Positions 49,319-62,061 of a DNA stretch of 64,000 nt are shown piece after piece. Each line of letters opens with the position of its first letter. Position 1 is the stretch's first letter. The stretch lies in contig CP075496.1 of assembly GCA_021613535.1 (NCBI GenBank), positions 11,408,001 to 11,472,000 on the forward strand, in the 5' to 3' direction. A program made the translations under genes and the position numbers. The notes beneath the pieces were generated by a model. That model saw nothing but the letters and a program-made list of their open reading frames with translations. It was not told where the DNA came from and ran no database searches. The DNA is from Adineta vaga (taxonomy: Eukaryota > Rotifera).

Positions 49319-50429
49319 TTCTTTTATTTTTATGATTCAGTAGATTTACTGTTCGGATTTCATTAGTAACTTAAAACAAAGTTTTTTTTTCTTCTCTCTT
49401 TTCTTTTTTGTCTGTAAATTTATCAAGTCGATGTATAAACAAATTATTTTTTATTCACAAGTTTTTCTTTTCATTCAATAGAACATTTACTCATATAAAC
49501 AATCGTATGAGACAATTTAATCTTTGGATTCTCTAATCATTCATGAAAATTGATCTTTAATAAGAAAAAAAAGGAAGAAGAAACCGCTGATATAGGTAAA
49601 TAATATAGTATAATCAACGAAGCGAGAAGATGCATTCGAAAAGTAAGAGATAAACTTAATGATTAACCTTCGTCAGATAACATAGATTTTACAATTACAT
49701 CAACCAATTAGCTCATAAATGTTCAGACAAACCAATTTTGTATTTAATGAAATCATTGTTAAAATTCATTTGTTATGCTCTAGGAAATTAAACTAGACGT
49801 TTTTTTCTTTTTTAAATATAATTATATATATATATAAATAACTCGTGCGTAACAAAATTTCTTATTAAATAACACTATTATTATGTTATAACTTGTTCGA
49901 TATGAACATAACTAATATTAGACAATTTCATGCTTCAATTAAATTAGTCGAGACAGATCGAATTGCAATTAAACAAATTAAATGAAATATATTTTTTTAT
50001 TTGTTTTTACGTCATATTCTTACTCAATTGTTGATTATCTATTCGATGTCATGAAATACATTATAAAAATACAACGTAAATAACGGCCAGCAAGAAAATA
50101 TTTGTCATAGAAAAAAGATAAAACGACATACGAAATAAGCACATAATTAATCGTTGTCTGTCTTTCGTTTTCTTTCTTTCTTATCGTTTCTTTTTTTGTA
50201 TTGAAATGTACAGAACAGCACAAAATACTGACTTATGGAAATAATGTTACGCCTGAACGAGTCGATTTTTTACTTGATATGTAAGCGCATGTTTTTCTCT
50301 TCTTCACGTCGTTGTCGTCTTCTCAATCAAATATAGACCTTCAATCAAACGAAAAGAAGCATAAGAAAACGATCTTCAGGGTTATTTGTCTTCATTGGGA
50401 TTGAAAGTTTCTATGAGAATTAAACAATA
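49319..50429. other. Intergenic, no gene seen
   Basis: About 1.1 kb of AT-rich DNA between STIM copy A and the acetyltransferase gene. No coding or RNA feature supported. Confidence 0.5.
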
Positions 50430-51560
50430 ATGTCAACAGATAATTTACCTTCAGAAACCGAGCAAGGAATTGAATTGTCATTAGCGAAAAAACCGAAACG
50501 TGGCAAACGATCTGATCATTCTGAGCAAACAAATGGTATTATAGAAAATGGTCATGATTCTCTAACAGAATTAACTCCACCTCGTATACCAAAACATTTT
50601 GAAACGAAAAAAGTTGATGAATCAACTTTAACAGCACCTATACGTTCAGAACGCACAGAAGAAACAACTGGTAGAAATAGTACACGATCAAATCAACAAT
50701 TAACACCATTACAAAGTTATCAATCAAATTCACAAAATTATCATCAAATTGAATTAACGACCGTCTCTGATGATGAAGACCAAAGAGAATCACGAAGAAG
50801 TATTCAACCAAAAACTCTTACAGTTAATGATCATGATACGATGGTTTCATCCTTTACAACTAATGATGATAATGATGTAATCGAAATTCATGAATTTAGT
50901 TTAGCAGATGCCGATGCTTATATTGATATTTATTTTGATACACTTAATAATCGTTTAAGACATTTTATTGGTGCAGCCGATCAAATTCAACAATTTCGTT
51001 TAGCAGTGAAAAATCGAATTAATTCAGAAACTAATTCACGTGAATATCAAAATGCACTTATCGGCAAAATGAATGGTGATGTTGTTGCAGCTGTAATGTT
51101 ATCATTTCCGAGTGAAGCAACCACTATCTCTAATGATAATATTCTTCCACAACTCAATTCATGTGTAACATCCATGCGACGTTGGATGGTACGAAATGCT
51201 AACTATATTCCAACGAATATGGAAGAATGTTATATTGAAATGATCGGTGTACGAAGTGGTTTTCGAAATCATGGAATCGGTGCAGCTATGCTTGAATGCG
51301 TCGAGCATTTTGCTCGACAAGCAGGTGCACGTTTATTAACAGTGCATATCAATAATGAACAATTAAGAAATTATTTTCAACGATTTGGTTTTGAAGTTGA
51401 TCATTCGGATAATTCAGCTTTTTGGAAATGGGTAGTTGAACGAGAGAGTATTTTGAAAATGTCCAAAGCAATTTTACCGGATGATGAAAATATGAATAGT
51501 CCTCTAGATAATTCAAGTAATTTTATTCCTGAAAGTACAATTGGAAGTGAACAAGTATAA
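50430..51560 (+). CDS. GNAT-fold N-acetyltransferase-like protein, intronless
   Basis: A single uninterrupted reading frame of 376 codons. The first half is hydrophilic and low-complexity (KKPKRGKRSDHSEQTNG, then Ser/Thr/Gln-rich), with a basic stretch that could be a nuclear signal. The second half is a GNAT domain: IHEFSLADADAYIDIYFDTL, NALIGKMNGDVVAAVMLSFP, then motif A YIEMIGVRSGFRNHGIGAAM with the R-x-x-G-x-G acetyl-CoA pyrophosphate loop, followed by LECVEHFARQAGARLLTVHI and NYFQRFGFEVDH, the usual motif B. Substrate unknown: GNAT enzymes acetylate amines on proteins and small molecules. It sits between the two STIM copies. The absence of introns contrasts with every neighbour and raises retroposition or horizontal transfer. 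Confidence 0.85.
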   Translation: MSTDNLPSETEQGIELSLAKKPKRGKRSDHSEQTNGIIENGHDSLTELTPPRIPKHFETKKVDESTLTAPIRSERTEETTGRNSTRSNQQLTPLQSYQSNSQNYHQIELTTVSDDEDQRESRRSIQPKTLTVNDHDTMVSSFTTNDDNDVIEIHEFSLADADAYIDIYFDTLNNRLRHFIGAADQIQQFRLAVKNRINSETNSREYQNALIGKMNGDVVAAVMLSFPSEATTISNDNILPQLNSCVTSMRRWMVRNANYIPTNMEECYIEMIGVRSGFRNHGIGAAMLECVEHFARQAGARLLTVHINNEQLRNYFQRFGFEVDHSDNSAFWKWVVERESILKMSKAILPDDENMNSPLDNSSNFIPESTIGSEQV

Positions 51561-52295
51561 TATAAAAAAAGAACAAAACTAAATTTTAATTAATGAATAG
51601 GCAAAATAAATGAATATATTTATTATCGACGATATTAATGTCGGTTACTTTTATTTTCTCTATTTTCAATCCGACAATATTCATAGATCAAACAGATATA
51701 TTCAATTATCTTCTGCTAAAAAGACTCTCTCGTATATGTATATCGTTTTTAATTGTTATCAAAACAAAGAATCTTATATGTTTATTTTTAAAGTAAAAAA
51801 TACGTGTCTCTCGAACCAGTCCATATGTTCTAACTGCAAGTTTACATGTTAATCGACAGTCTATTATTGTAGAATTCAAAATAGTTGCATGAGATCGAAA
51901 CGTTATTGTGAGAAAATTTTATTTGAAAAAGAAAAGAGATGTAATTGAATTTATCAATGAATATTTTAGAACCTTTCGGTACAAACAATATTATTGTCAG
52001 TTTAAATTCATTTGAATGTAACAAAAAAGAAAAAAGAGAAGAGACAAAAAATTGAAGCATTAAATAACAAAACAAATACAGATATGAAATTCGTTTCCTG
52101 CAATCGTTTTTCACATTTTGTTTTTTTGAAAATAAATATACACAGATTCGATGAAGGAAGAGAATAGATGTTCCTAGTAGAGAGAAATTAACTTAACTTA
52201 AAATGTAGAGAAGAAATAATGGAAAGCATAATTTTGAGATTGATGAGCAAAACACCGGCAGGAATGACAATGAATTATGTATCGAAATCTTTCGA
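51561..52295. other. Convergent intergenic region
   Basis: About 735 bp between the acetyltransferase and STIM copy B stops, AT-rich 3' UTR-like DNA. No gene supported. Confidence 0.5.
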
Positions 52296-55238
52296 TTAAC
52301 TGCCACTCTTCTTACGAATACGCATATTTTGAAATGGTTTTAATAATTTTGATGATAAAATTTGTTTTCGTGATTTATTCGATGAGATAGATTGTTGATC
52401 ATCGGATACGGAATCGAATATAGTCGATTTTCGATCTTGATCATCAAGTATAAAATCATTATTATCAGTACCATAATCAGATGTAATATCAAAAATTGGT
52501 TTACTAGCTTTTCCTAATGATGATGTATCAGGAGAGTCAGATGCATCTTGTCGTGACATCCCTGTTGAATTTGTACTTAAATCATAGAGACCATTTGTTG
52601 AATGAGAATAGGTTATTGTTGAAGGATTCAGAAGGCGATCAGTCGACGAACGATTGGATGGTGAAACATTATTAGCAACAGTACGTCGTTTTAATGTTGT
52701 CGATGGAGAATTTACATAATCGAAATTACTATCAGATATACTCATGATATCTTGTGAAGAAGGATATGTTGTATATAATGGATTTGTTGATACACTACGA
52801 TTGTTTATACTACTGAAATATGAAGAAAAAAAACAGAAACGAAAAATATGTCCACTAATATTCTTAGTTCAAGGGTAGTTTTTCTTTTTCAATATTAGAT
52901 TTATTACCTATTAGTTTTATTCATTATTCCTGAATCGTACGTTGTATTAATTAAACCATTTGGTTCAACAGATGTTTGTTTCGACCGAACAGTTGAATCT
53001 AAATATATATGTTTATGAAAGAAATATAATGTTGTACGATTCGAAATAAATTGCAAAGGATTTGAACTTATATCGCTTATAAATAATGAAGATATTCCTC
53101 ATAGTTAATCAATTCAAAACAAAAGTATGAAAAATCTCTTGAAGAAAAACCAAATTAGAAGCAGTGTATATAGGCATGCATGAAATTGTTAGAGTTTTTC
53201 TTCTTCATAAATTAATGAGCAACTCACCTCGTATACGAAAAACTAATCATAAAATGATGATTTTCTTATATCTATTTATACAATTAAAAAAATTATTGGT
53301 CATTACCTGATGTTCCATTAATACTATTTCCATTGTTTACCGAAACATTGGTTCCGATGGATGTTGGTGATGATGTACCATTGTTCATAATATCTTCTCG
53401 ATTCAGTAAAGCAGCAATACGATTCCAACGTCGTTCACGTTCTTCATGTTCACGTTGAACATCCGCTAAACGTTCTCTAACAAAACATAATTAACAGAAT
53501 ATATGAAGAATTTTTAATATCAAACATACTTTGCAGCATTGATTAATTCACTAATATTATCTATACAACCAGTATGTGCAATACGTACAGCACCGAAAAA
53601 TCCTTTTTGCATCTTGGAAATTTTATTCATCTAATTTATATATTTATTTATTTCAATACAAATCATAAGAATGGAAGTTAATCTTACTTGTTCTTTTGCA
53701 GTAAGCATTGCATTTTCTGCGGAACGACGTGTTGTTTCGAAAGCGATTTCTTCTAAATTATATGTACGTTTAAGTAATTCAATTAATTCTGCCGGTGGTT
53801 CATAGGATTGATGCTGAGCATGTTCTTCTGCTTTTTTCAACGCAATTCGTAACTATATGAAAAAAAAATCAAAGCTAAAAAGAAGAACTTATTCGTTTGT
53901 TTTAATTGATTACTTGTTCGCTTTCTTGTACAGCTAAACGTAATTGTTTGTCTAGATCAATAGTTGATCCACGACGTTTTCGATATTTCTCTGCTTCTTC
54001 CTTTAAGCAATTAATATTTGTTTCTATATCAAAAAGAATCTTCTATTTTTTACTTTTGTCTGTTGTACTTCTATAAACCAAGAGTTCAATTGACCACGAT
54101 CGACTTTTGCTTTATCCTTTAATTCATCTTCCATCGCTTTTATTCTTTACAAGAAAAAACAAATCCGATTCAAAATAGTTGAAGAACAATATAAGATCAT
54201 TCTTACTTTCCAGTAACACAAACAAGATCACCTTCTGCTTTCTGTAAAGTTTCCAATTCTTTCATCATGACTTTCATACTGTCTTGAGTTCTACGATGAC
54301 GAATATATGCATATAAACAAGCAGCAATTGATATCAATAAAGCTGTAATTAAAATTCCATCTTTGATGAGATTATGTGTGCCTAAAAATATCGAAATCAT
54401 AGATCCATTTTCGCAAGATTTTAATATGAAAATTTACTTGGCGGTGGGCCAAATAGAACTACATCTGTAGCTTTGATAATCAAACGTCGTTTATGTCTCA
54501 AATCACGTACTTGCATAATGCCAGAAAGATAATGTTTTTCATTGGCAGCTAATCTACATAAATTTTAACCGAAGAAAAAAGCTTTCAAACAAAGATTTCG
54601 GTAACAAACCTTGGAATCATTCGACCATCGAATTGATTACGACGAAAATTTTCGACATACATTGGTAAATGAGCATAGTTTATTAACCATTTAACAACAT
54701 CTTCCGTAGTCCAATTGTAAACTACAAGAGAGAAAAAAAACGAAGATTAAATAAACCTAAATCATCAAAAGGCGTTTACCAGGACTCTGCTGCCATTGTG
54801 TCCATAGATCATTAAATGTAATTTGCGTATCAGTATTTTGAAAACGACGATGTCGAATGGCATCTGTCTTCGATTCTAATTCTTCTTTAATGAACTAAAA
54901 TCGAAATAATTCGTTAAATAACGAAATAACTTTCTTTTTCAATAGATAATACGTACATCACTACTTTCTGATGCTTCAATCATGCCATCTTTATCATCAT
55001 CCATTTGTTCATGAATAGCTTTAATAGCTATTCGACCAAGTCTTTCCTTATCAACATCTGTACATAAATTAAAAGCACCAGTACAATCTACATCAAATCC
55101 GATTATATGATAAATAACTTCAAGAAAAAAAAATGCAGAATTACCTGGATCGGGTATATTATATGCAATAGTATTATGCAATTGACATGACTGAAATAAA
55201 TCGCTTAGCAAAATAAAGAACACAATAATTTGTTGCAT
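52296..55238 (-). CDS. STIM: Stromal interaction molecule (STIM), copy B, full-length with polybasic tail
   Basis: Paralogue of copy A on the opposite strand. The start at 55236-55238 gives a signal peptide (MQQIIVFFILLSDLFQSCQL), then DCTGAFNLC, EF loop DDDKDGMIEASE, SAM sequence VYNWTTEDVVKWLINYAHLP, TM DGILITALLISIAACLYAYI, CC1 RRTQDSMKVMMKELETLQKA, and SOAR/CAD with HQSYEPPAELIELLKRTYNL and MNKISKMQKGFFGAVRIAHT. Unlike copy A it continues for about 190 residues of Ser/Thr/Asn-rich sequence and ends SSKLLKPFQNMRIRKKSGS, a Lys/Arg-rich end like the PIP2-binding polybasic tail of vertebrate STIM. Several intron positions match copy A, for example after IPDP, at the start of the SAM domain and before MNKISKM, so the copies arose by DNA duplication, not retroposition. 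Confidence 0.93.
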
Positions 55239-56161
55239 TAATCTAAAAATCTAATCATACTATTTATTTTCAATTAATTTGATTTATTAATGTATTATTA
55301 TCAATCGAAAATACACGTATCAATAAATAGCGGAGGAAAAAGAAACTTTTTCAATGAAAATAAATATATGCACTAACATGTGTGTTTAATTAAATGCATA
55401 TTGATATTTATGTATTCGTTAGGCCTCTTTCTAATCAATCATATCGAAACAGAACGAAGGGAAAATCGAGTGAAAACTTCTCATTCTCTATCTAACATAG
55501 AAACATACAAAATAAACGGAGAAAGTCTTACTCGAAATGGATATGCATCTATCTAATCTAAGTGGATAAATAGAATACTTTCGTTGCATTTCTTTCTAGT
55601 TTATCAATACGAGAATGGAAGAATAAATTGCTTTCCACCAGCTGATGATGTTTGTTGTCTATCTTGCGTAGTTGACATTTTACCGACAATTGGAGTCTAT
55701 ATATATATTATTCTATCTTCTCAACGAGAACAATCAACGCATATATATACACACTTGCTTGTTTTGTACGATCGCAAAGGAAAAAGTAATTCTATGAATA
55801 AATCCAAACATAGAAAAAAAGAAACGAACGATTATCATTTACTAAAGTTACGATAATCTTAAAATTTAGATAGGTACAATATTTTCTTTGATAAATATTT
55901 GTTTAAGAAGAAATATTCCTCACCAATGACAATTATTAATCGGTTGATCGATTTCAATACTAGAATCATTTTATTATATTCTCCTTTTTCTTTTCTTTTC
56001 GTACTGGATGAGATGAGTCATGTCACACATTGAAAAGATGGATACCTCATATCCAATAGAAACACATCAAAAAGTGATTTTTATTGGATGGTGATAATCA
56101 CTTCCATAATATTGACGAAACTTTTCATCTTTTTCAGTATTAAAAACGAGCTTTTAAAGCA
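55239..56161. promoter_or_regulatory. Divergent intergenic region, STIM copy B / MMS19
   Basis: About 920 bp between two divergent starts, AT-rich, presumably with both promoters. A pyrimidine-AG site (AG at 56136-56137) is 24 bp before the MMS19 ATG. The ORF at 55584-55856 has no family signal. Confidence 0.4.
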
Positions 56162-59100
56162 ATGGATTGTCGTACATTAATTGAAAAGTATGCAAACGAT
56201 CGTGATGAAACGGTTATTAGTCAATTAGGAGAATGTATGTGATAAAAGTGATCTATAATTTCTATTATGATATTAAATTTAACTCGTTTTAGCATTAAAA
56301 ACGAAGAAATTGAGTTTGCTTGATTTCATTCTCAATATCGGGTATGTGAAGAAAAGATATTTAGAATATATTGGGTAAAAACAATGTATTTATTCGTTTT
56401 AGTGATTATCTTCAAAGTACCGAATTATCAAAACGATCGATTGCATTAATATTAATTGCTAATGTTTTGAATTCTTTACCACAAACATTTCTAGAATCAC
56501 ATGAAAGTAAAAGTTCAACATATTATTGATCATTCCTTTGGAAAAACTCTCTTTTCTTTTTTTTATTTTATTTAGTTCATCATTTATTGGTATTTATTAT
56601 TGCAAAAATGACTGATCATCATATACTTGCTCAACCAGCAGTTGATTTATTCTTTATTCTGGTAAAAATGGATTTAAGAAGAAGTGACTTTTAAATCAGA
56701 TCTATTTAGGCAAAACAATCATCTATAACCGATGAAGATTGTATGATCATGATTAAATCTATATTTTCTGATGTTTATGTTCAATCATTTCCACAAGCAA
56801 GTCGATATAATGTATTTGTTATTCTATTACATTTTCTTTTCACTCGTTTGGATGGTAAGGCGAAGAAGAAGAAGAAGAAGAAGAACTGTGATATTCGATG
56901 AAAAACTGCATTCTTTTTTTATTAGTTGTGCGACAACTTGGTAGTGATTTTGTTTGTAACTTTATTCAATCAATGGATGGTGAACGTGATCCGAGAAATC
57001 TTGTACTATGCTTTCAATGCTTACAATACATGACGACATATTTAGATATTGGTAAATAAATTCAGCTAGGAGAAATAATGATTCGATTTTTTGTTTTAGA
57101 ACCATATAAAGAAGAATTATTTGAAGTTGTTGCTTGTTATTTTCCCATGGAATATAAACCGGTAAGATATTTCTTTTCGTTTGATGTCTACATGATATAA
57201 TTGAGCAATGTAAATAATTTGTTATATTTTGTTAATCGTGTAACATTCTTCTAGTTATCATGAAAATATTTTCCAGCAGTAGAATTCACTGAGAGAATGA
57301 AGAGATAACTTTATCATCCTTGGAATGTATAATACATGAAAATTTTCGTGAAATAATCAATAATGAATGCTTTAGATTGATGATCTCAACTGTATTTCTC
57401 ATCTTAGTCCTTCGTACGATCGATTGACATCTGGTCTATATATGTATATTAGTTCTTAAGTAGTAGATGTTGGCAATCATTACTTACTCAGATTCCTAGA
57501 AAGAGAATGTTTTCTTAACATTGAATAACTGATGATATATTTTAGTCAAAGAAAATCGTTGTATTCAAGAATATTAAGCTAAATTTTTCATAGAAAGCAA
57601 CAAGTACTGAAGCAGAAGAAACAATTACTCATGAACAACTTACTCTTTCATTACGTAATGTTTTAACATCAAGTGATAAATTCGCTAAGTATTGTGTTCC
57701 AATGTTAATTGAAAAACTTCAATCAGATATACCAAGTGCTCGTTTAGCTGCTATAGATGTATTCGTAAGTAGATTAATCTTCTTTTGACTAAAACTATAA
57801 TTAGATATTAATGTGTAGATTCATTGTATTGAAGAATATGATGCTCGTGATATTTCTTCACATTTAGTGCCATTATGGAATTTGTTTAGTAAACAGGTAT
57901 AGAAAATAATCAATGAGAACATATGTCAAGAATTTGTTTGTTAATTATTTTAAGGCTTTATGTGCAGAAAATCAAGAAACAGAAACGAATGCACTTCGAG
58001 CAATAACAGCATTGATGCAATTAATTGGAAAATCAATTCAAAATGATGAAACAGAGATTTCAACAAAGAAATTCGTTGATCGAGCTATTCGAGGTTAGAA
58101 TTTTGATATTTCATCGTAGAAGAAAATACGCCAAAGTTATCTAGAATGTGAAAATTTTCTCAAAGAACCTAATTCAAAACTCGTTTGGCCAGCAACAAAA
58201 GTTCTTCAAGCAGTAGCACGTGCAAATTCTACATGTGCATCATTGATATGGTCGCGTATACTTCCATCACTTATGAAACAATTTGAAAATTTGGAACAAG
58301 TATTTGCTAAATTTGTTGATTTGAAAGAATTATTAAATCAAATCTCTTCTTTAGATTACTCATAAACAAACAGTACTTGATATGATTATTTATTTTCTTC
58401 AATCTACAAGTAATATTTTGAAGAAATTGATTTCGAAGAATTTTTCGTTCTGTTATTTAGATATGCGAACAGTACTTAAATTACCACCCGGTATATCTGA
58501 AGAACTTTGGATTCTTATTTCAACACATTTTCAAGCATTTCCAAGTTATTGTCTTTCATTAACACAGAGTCTTTTACAATTGAATATATCACCTGGTCAA
58601 GTACTTGAGGATGATTTAACAAAACTTATTCTCCAAGAAAATATTGATGAGCAATTAAAGTTCGTATTCATTTTGATTTTTATGATGTGATTTTAAGATA
58701 TTATTTTAATAGAATAAAGTTAGCAACGATTTTGAGAATGTTAGCATCATCGGTGATATTTGATCGAATTTGTACGAATTTATTGACGAATTTAATCAAT
58801 TCATGGACAGGTAAATAGAAAAAGAATACATAGATAGGGAATAAGATGAAGAAAAAAAATCAGCATTCTTACAAGATCGATATCAGTGTGAAAAGAATCT
58901 TTCCTTATTATAAACAGCGAACACAATGAAGTAATAGTATAGATTAAGAATTATAATCAAATTAAAACGTACGTATTTGAACGTCAATGAAACTATAGTT
59001 GAAGAAATTACAAAAAATCAATCTCCGTGTTAATGTAAACTGAAGATGTGAAAATCGATAAAATTGTCTTTATCATTGCAATAATTTTCAGTACTATGCA

Positions 59101-61450
59101 ACAGATGTCCCAGTCGATGGCAACTTTCATATTCTATTATCTTTTAACATACACAACTGTGCTTGTTTTTGTCAATCTTATTTTAGATGAAATATGTTTC
59201 CTTCATTTTTTTTATATATATAATATAATTCAATGATTTGTTTGTATTTAGTAACAAAAACGATTCCATCAAATGAAACATTAGAAAGTTGTGTTGATCT
59301 ATGTCATAATTCTGAACGTTGTCAAGAGCGTCTTGAACGTTTCTTTTTTCCATCAGGTATGTAAATTATAATTATAAAACGAAATTAAATTTCAGCTGTT
59401 TTCGTTTGATTTTATAGAAAAATTCTTTCGACTTTTACCCGGTCTTTTCAAATATTTATCACCGTTATATATCTTAACGAATTTATTTACACCATTATTT
59501 GATTTATTATTAACTTTGATTGATCATGATTCAACTGCAAAAACTTTCTGTGCTAAATGTGGTGCTATTGCTGATGAAAGGTTTGTGATAGATAAAGATA
59601 AGATCTGAACTATAGATTTGATTGATTTAGTTGTAAACCATTGGTGCAAAATTTATATCGAAATAATCTTTTTGAAGATTCCATGTGGCAATTGGATAAA
59701 GTAAGAAGCATTGTTTTTTTTTAAAGAATGTTATTCATTGGCGAGTTTTAGCAAGGAAATTTGTTATTAATGATAAAATTTATTGGAAGTTTAAAACGAA
59801 AAGTAATTGATTTTGAGGATTTTCGTAATTTCAGAGAATTTTGTTTTTGTGAAGGTCTTTCAAGATGACTTAGAAATCATTCTGAATGAAATCAAAGAAA
59901 AATTACTTGAAAGAATATTCAATCAACCAACAAATGAGATTAATATAATCTTTTGTTACTTTCTTGCCAATTTGATTAATAAATTATCATCGAAAAGTAA
60001 ATTCTATTTATTAATATCTTCTTATTTTCATGAATTTCTTCTATTCTTCAGATGAAATCATTGAACTAGGTCAATCAATTATCAAACAATGCGAAACATC
60101 TCCTGATGAAAAACATATTTATTTATGGACGATTTTAGTCAAAGCTTTAATCTTATCTCGTCCTTCAACTATTGAACAATACATTCCAAAAGTGAGAGAA
60201 AAACTTTCTTAAATTTCTGTTCTTTTTTCATTTTCTATATTGATTCTAGTTGATGTCATGGTTGAATGAAAAGAATAAAATTGGTGAAATTGCTTGTCAT
60301 TCATTGAAAGTGTTAACTAACATTGAAGAACGATCTTTATTATTATCATCATTTCAAGCCGATTGTATTGTTCATCCAATGGTGAAGCAACTTGTGTTTA
60401 TGAAGATTCTTTCGCAAATGAAACCATTCTTAGTTAATAATGGTTAGAATTTTCGTATTATTCTATTGTAGAACAGAAAATCATAAATGTTTGATGACTT
60501 TGTATAAGTTAAATCATCTTCTCTCTCTCTTATATTAGAGTCTGTTTGACAGACTCTAGAATATAGCTAGTTTGCCTTTTTTTTTTATATATGAGGCTCT
60601 TCAAGAGACAGTCGAAGGTCAATATATGGAATAAAGAATTAGATTGTAGAATTATGAAATCAATCTTGAACAACTAATATAGCTCGTCAGACATGCCTAT
60701 TCAATTAGTTATATATATATTCTAGCATCGATTTGCTACATTTTCAAGAATGATTTGATGTATGAATACTCGAAAAAGAAAAAATCTTATTATTCTTTTC
60801 TTTTTCCTAAAAAACATAATTGAATTATCACGAGTACAACTCTAGTTGTTTCGTCACGAACATTTTCCAACTTGTTATTAGTATTCAACTATTCATCTGC
60901 TTTTCATATAGATTTATCACCAAATCAAATGAATGTATTGATTGATTTATTAAACCATATACCAAAAACAATCATACAAGATGAAATCATTTCGGTATGA
61001 ACATTTTCTTGTGCAAAAAGCAAACAAAAACTCATCTTGTTTCTATGTCATATTTTTTAGTTATTACCTGTCTTAATTCGTGCATTAGCATCATCGAACG
61101 AATCGATTTGGTCATCAACACTTACTTCCATCAGTGATTTAATTAAATCCAAACCAGATTCTATCGTCGATCATATTGATACACTTCTTCCACGTCTAAC
61201 AACATTAGCAATTTATGAAAAAGATATGGTAAGAATACCAATGTTGTCATAGCATTAATATTGAATCATGTCATTTCATTGCTAGTCAATTCGTATTACA
61301 AGTTTGAAATGTTTGAAATATCTCACTGCTTTACCAATACATAAGATTCAACCATATCGTCATCATATAATTCATATATTGAAAAAATGTGTCGATGATC
61401 ATAAACGTCTTGTAAGAAAACAAGCTGTGGAAACTCAAATGTCATGGTAA
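56162..61450 (+). CDS. MMS19: MMS19, cytosolic iron-sulfur assembly targeting subunit
   Basis: HEAT-repeat scaffold of the CIA targeting complex, delivering Fe-S clusters to nuclear DNA repair and replication proteins such as XPD. The start is ATG 56162 (MDCRTLIEKYANDRDETVIS). The conserved N-terminal family region includes HHLLVFIIAKMTDHHILAQP, SIFSDVYVQSFPQASRYNVF, RQLGSDFVCNFIQSMDGERD followed by PRNLVLCFQCLQYM, and EELFEVVACYFPMEYKP, all close to the human order. Next are SLRNVLTSSDKFAKYCVPML, LIEKLQSDIPSARLAAIDVF and many HEAT-like helices. The last exon ends KKCVDDHKRLVRKQAVETQM with a stop at 61448-61450, equivalent to the human DPKRLVRKEAV end. More than 15 exons. Introns are mostly short, with three of about 400-500 bp (near 57165, 58810 and 60445), where small extra exons could be missed. 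Confidence 0.93.
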
Positions 61451-62061
61451 ATAGATTTTAAGTAAAGAATTTTATTTTAAAAATAAATTATCTATTTTAG
61501 GTGCTTATTAAATGCATAACTTACTAAAATAATTATTACATTTTTTTTGTATCACCGTGAAAACGATTTTGATGATTTTTTTTAGAGCATAAATAAGTTG
61601 ATTTTCTTTTGTATGTTTCAGATAGAAATGACATACGAAATTGTTAATGTTAAGATGATCTTCAAGTATTAGAGATCTATAAGTTATTATTCAAAGTAAG
61701 TAATATACAAAAATAGTGGAATGGTTTTTGCAGGTGATATCTATTGGTATTGAGTTCGAATCTATCTATAAGAATGAAATAGTGGAAATCTTTGCTATGA
61801 TGATTTAATATATAGGTATGATCATCAATGATTCCAATTATTAAGCCTGTTTAAATATCTGAGCGAAGATAATTTTTATGAGAATCTCATAGATTTATCG
61901 ATATTCAAACACAATACATTACGGAAAGGTCACGTTCAACATTCTATATAAAAGAAAAGGATTTATTTTTCTTATAAGATACGATTTTGTTTATCTATCT
62001 ACAAATAAAAACAGAATACAAATCTTTAAAATGGAGATTCTGATCATAATTTTATTTTCAG
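61451..62061. other. Intergenic, no gene seen
   Basis: About 610 bp between two same-strand genes, AT-rich. A pyrimidine-AG acceptor (AG at 62060-62061) directly abuts the TBC1D23 start codon. Confidence 0.5.

Noticed and set aside
55584-55856. ORF upstream of MMS19
   Set aside because: No family signal, on the edge of a divergent promoter region, and composition typical of non-coding AT-rich DNA.
61735-61790. GTTCGAATC, resembling a tRNA B box
   Set aside because: No matching A box, acceptor stem or anticodon arm could be folded around it.
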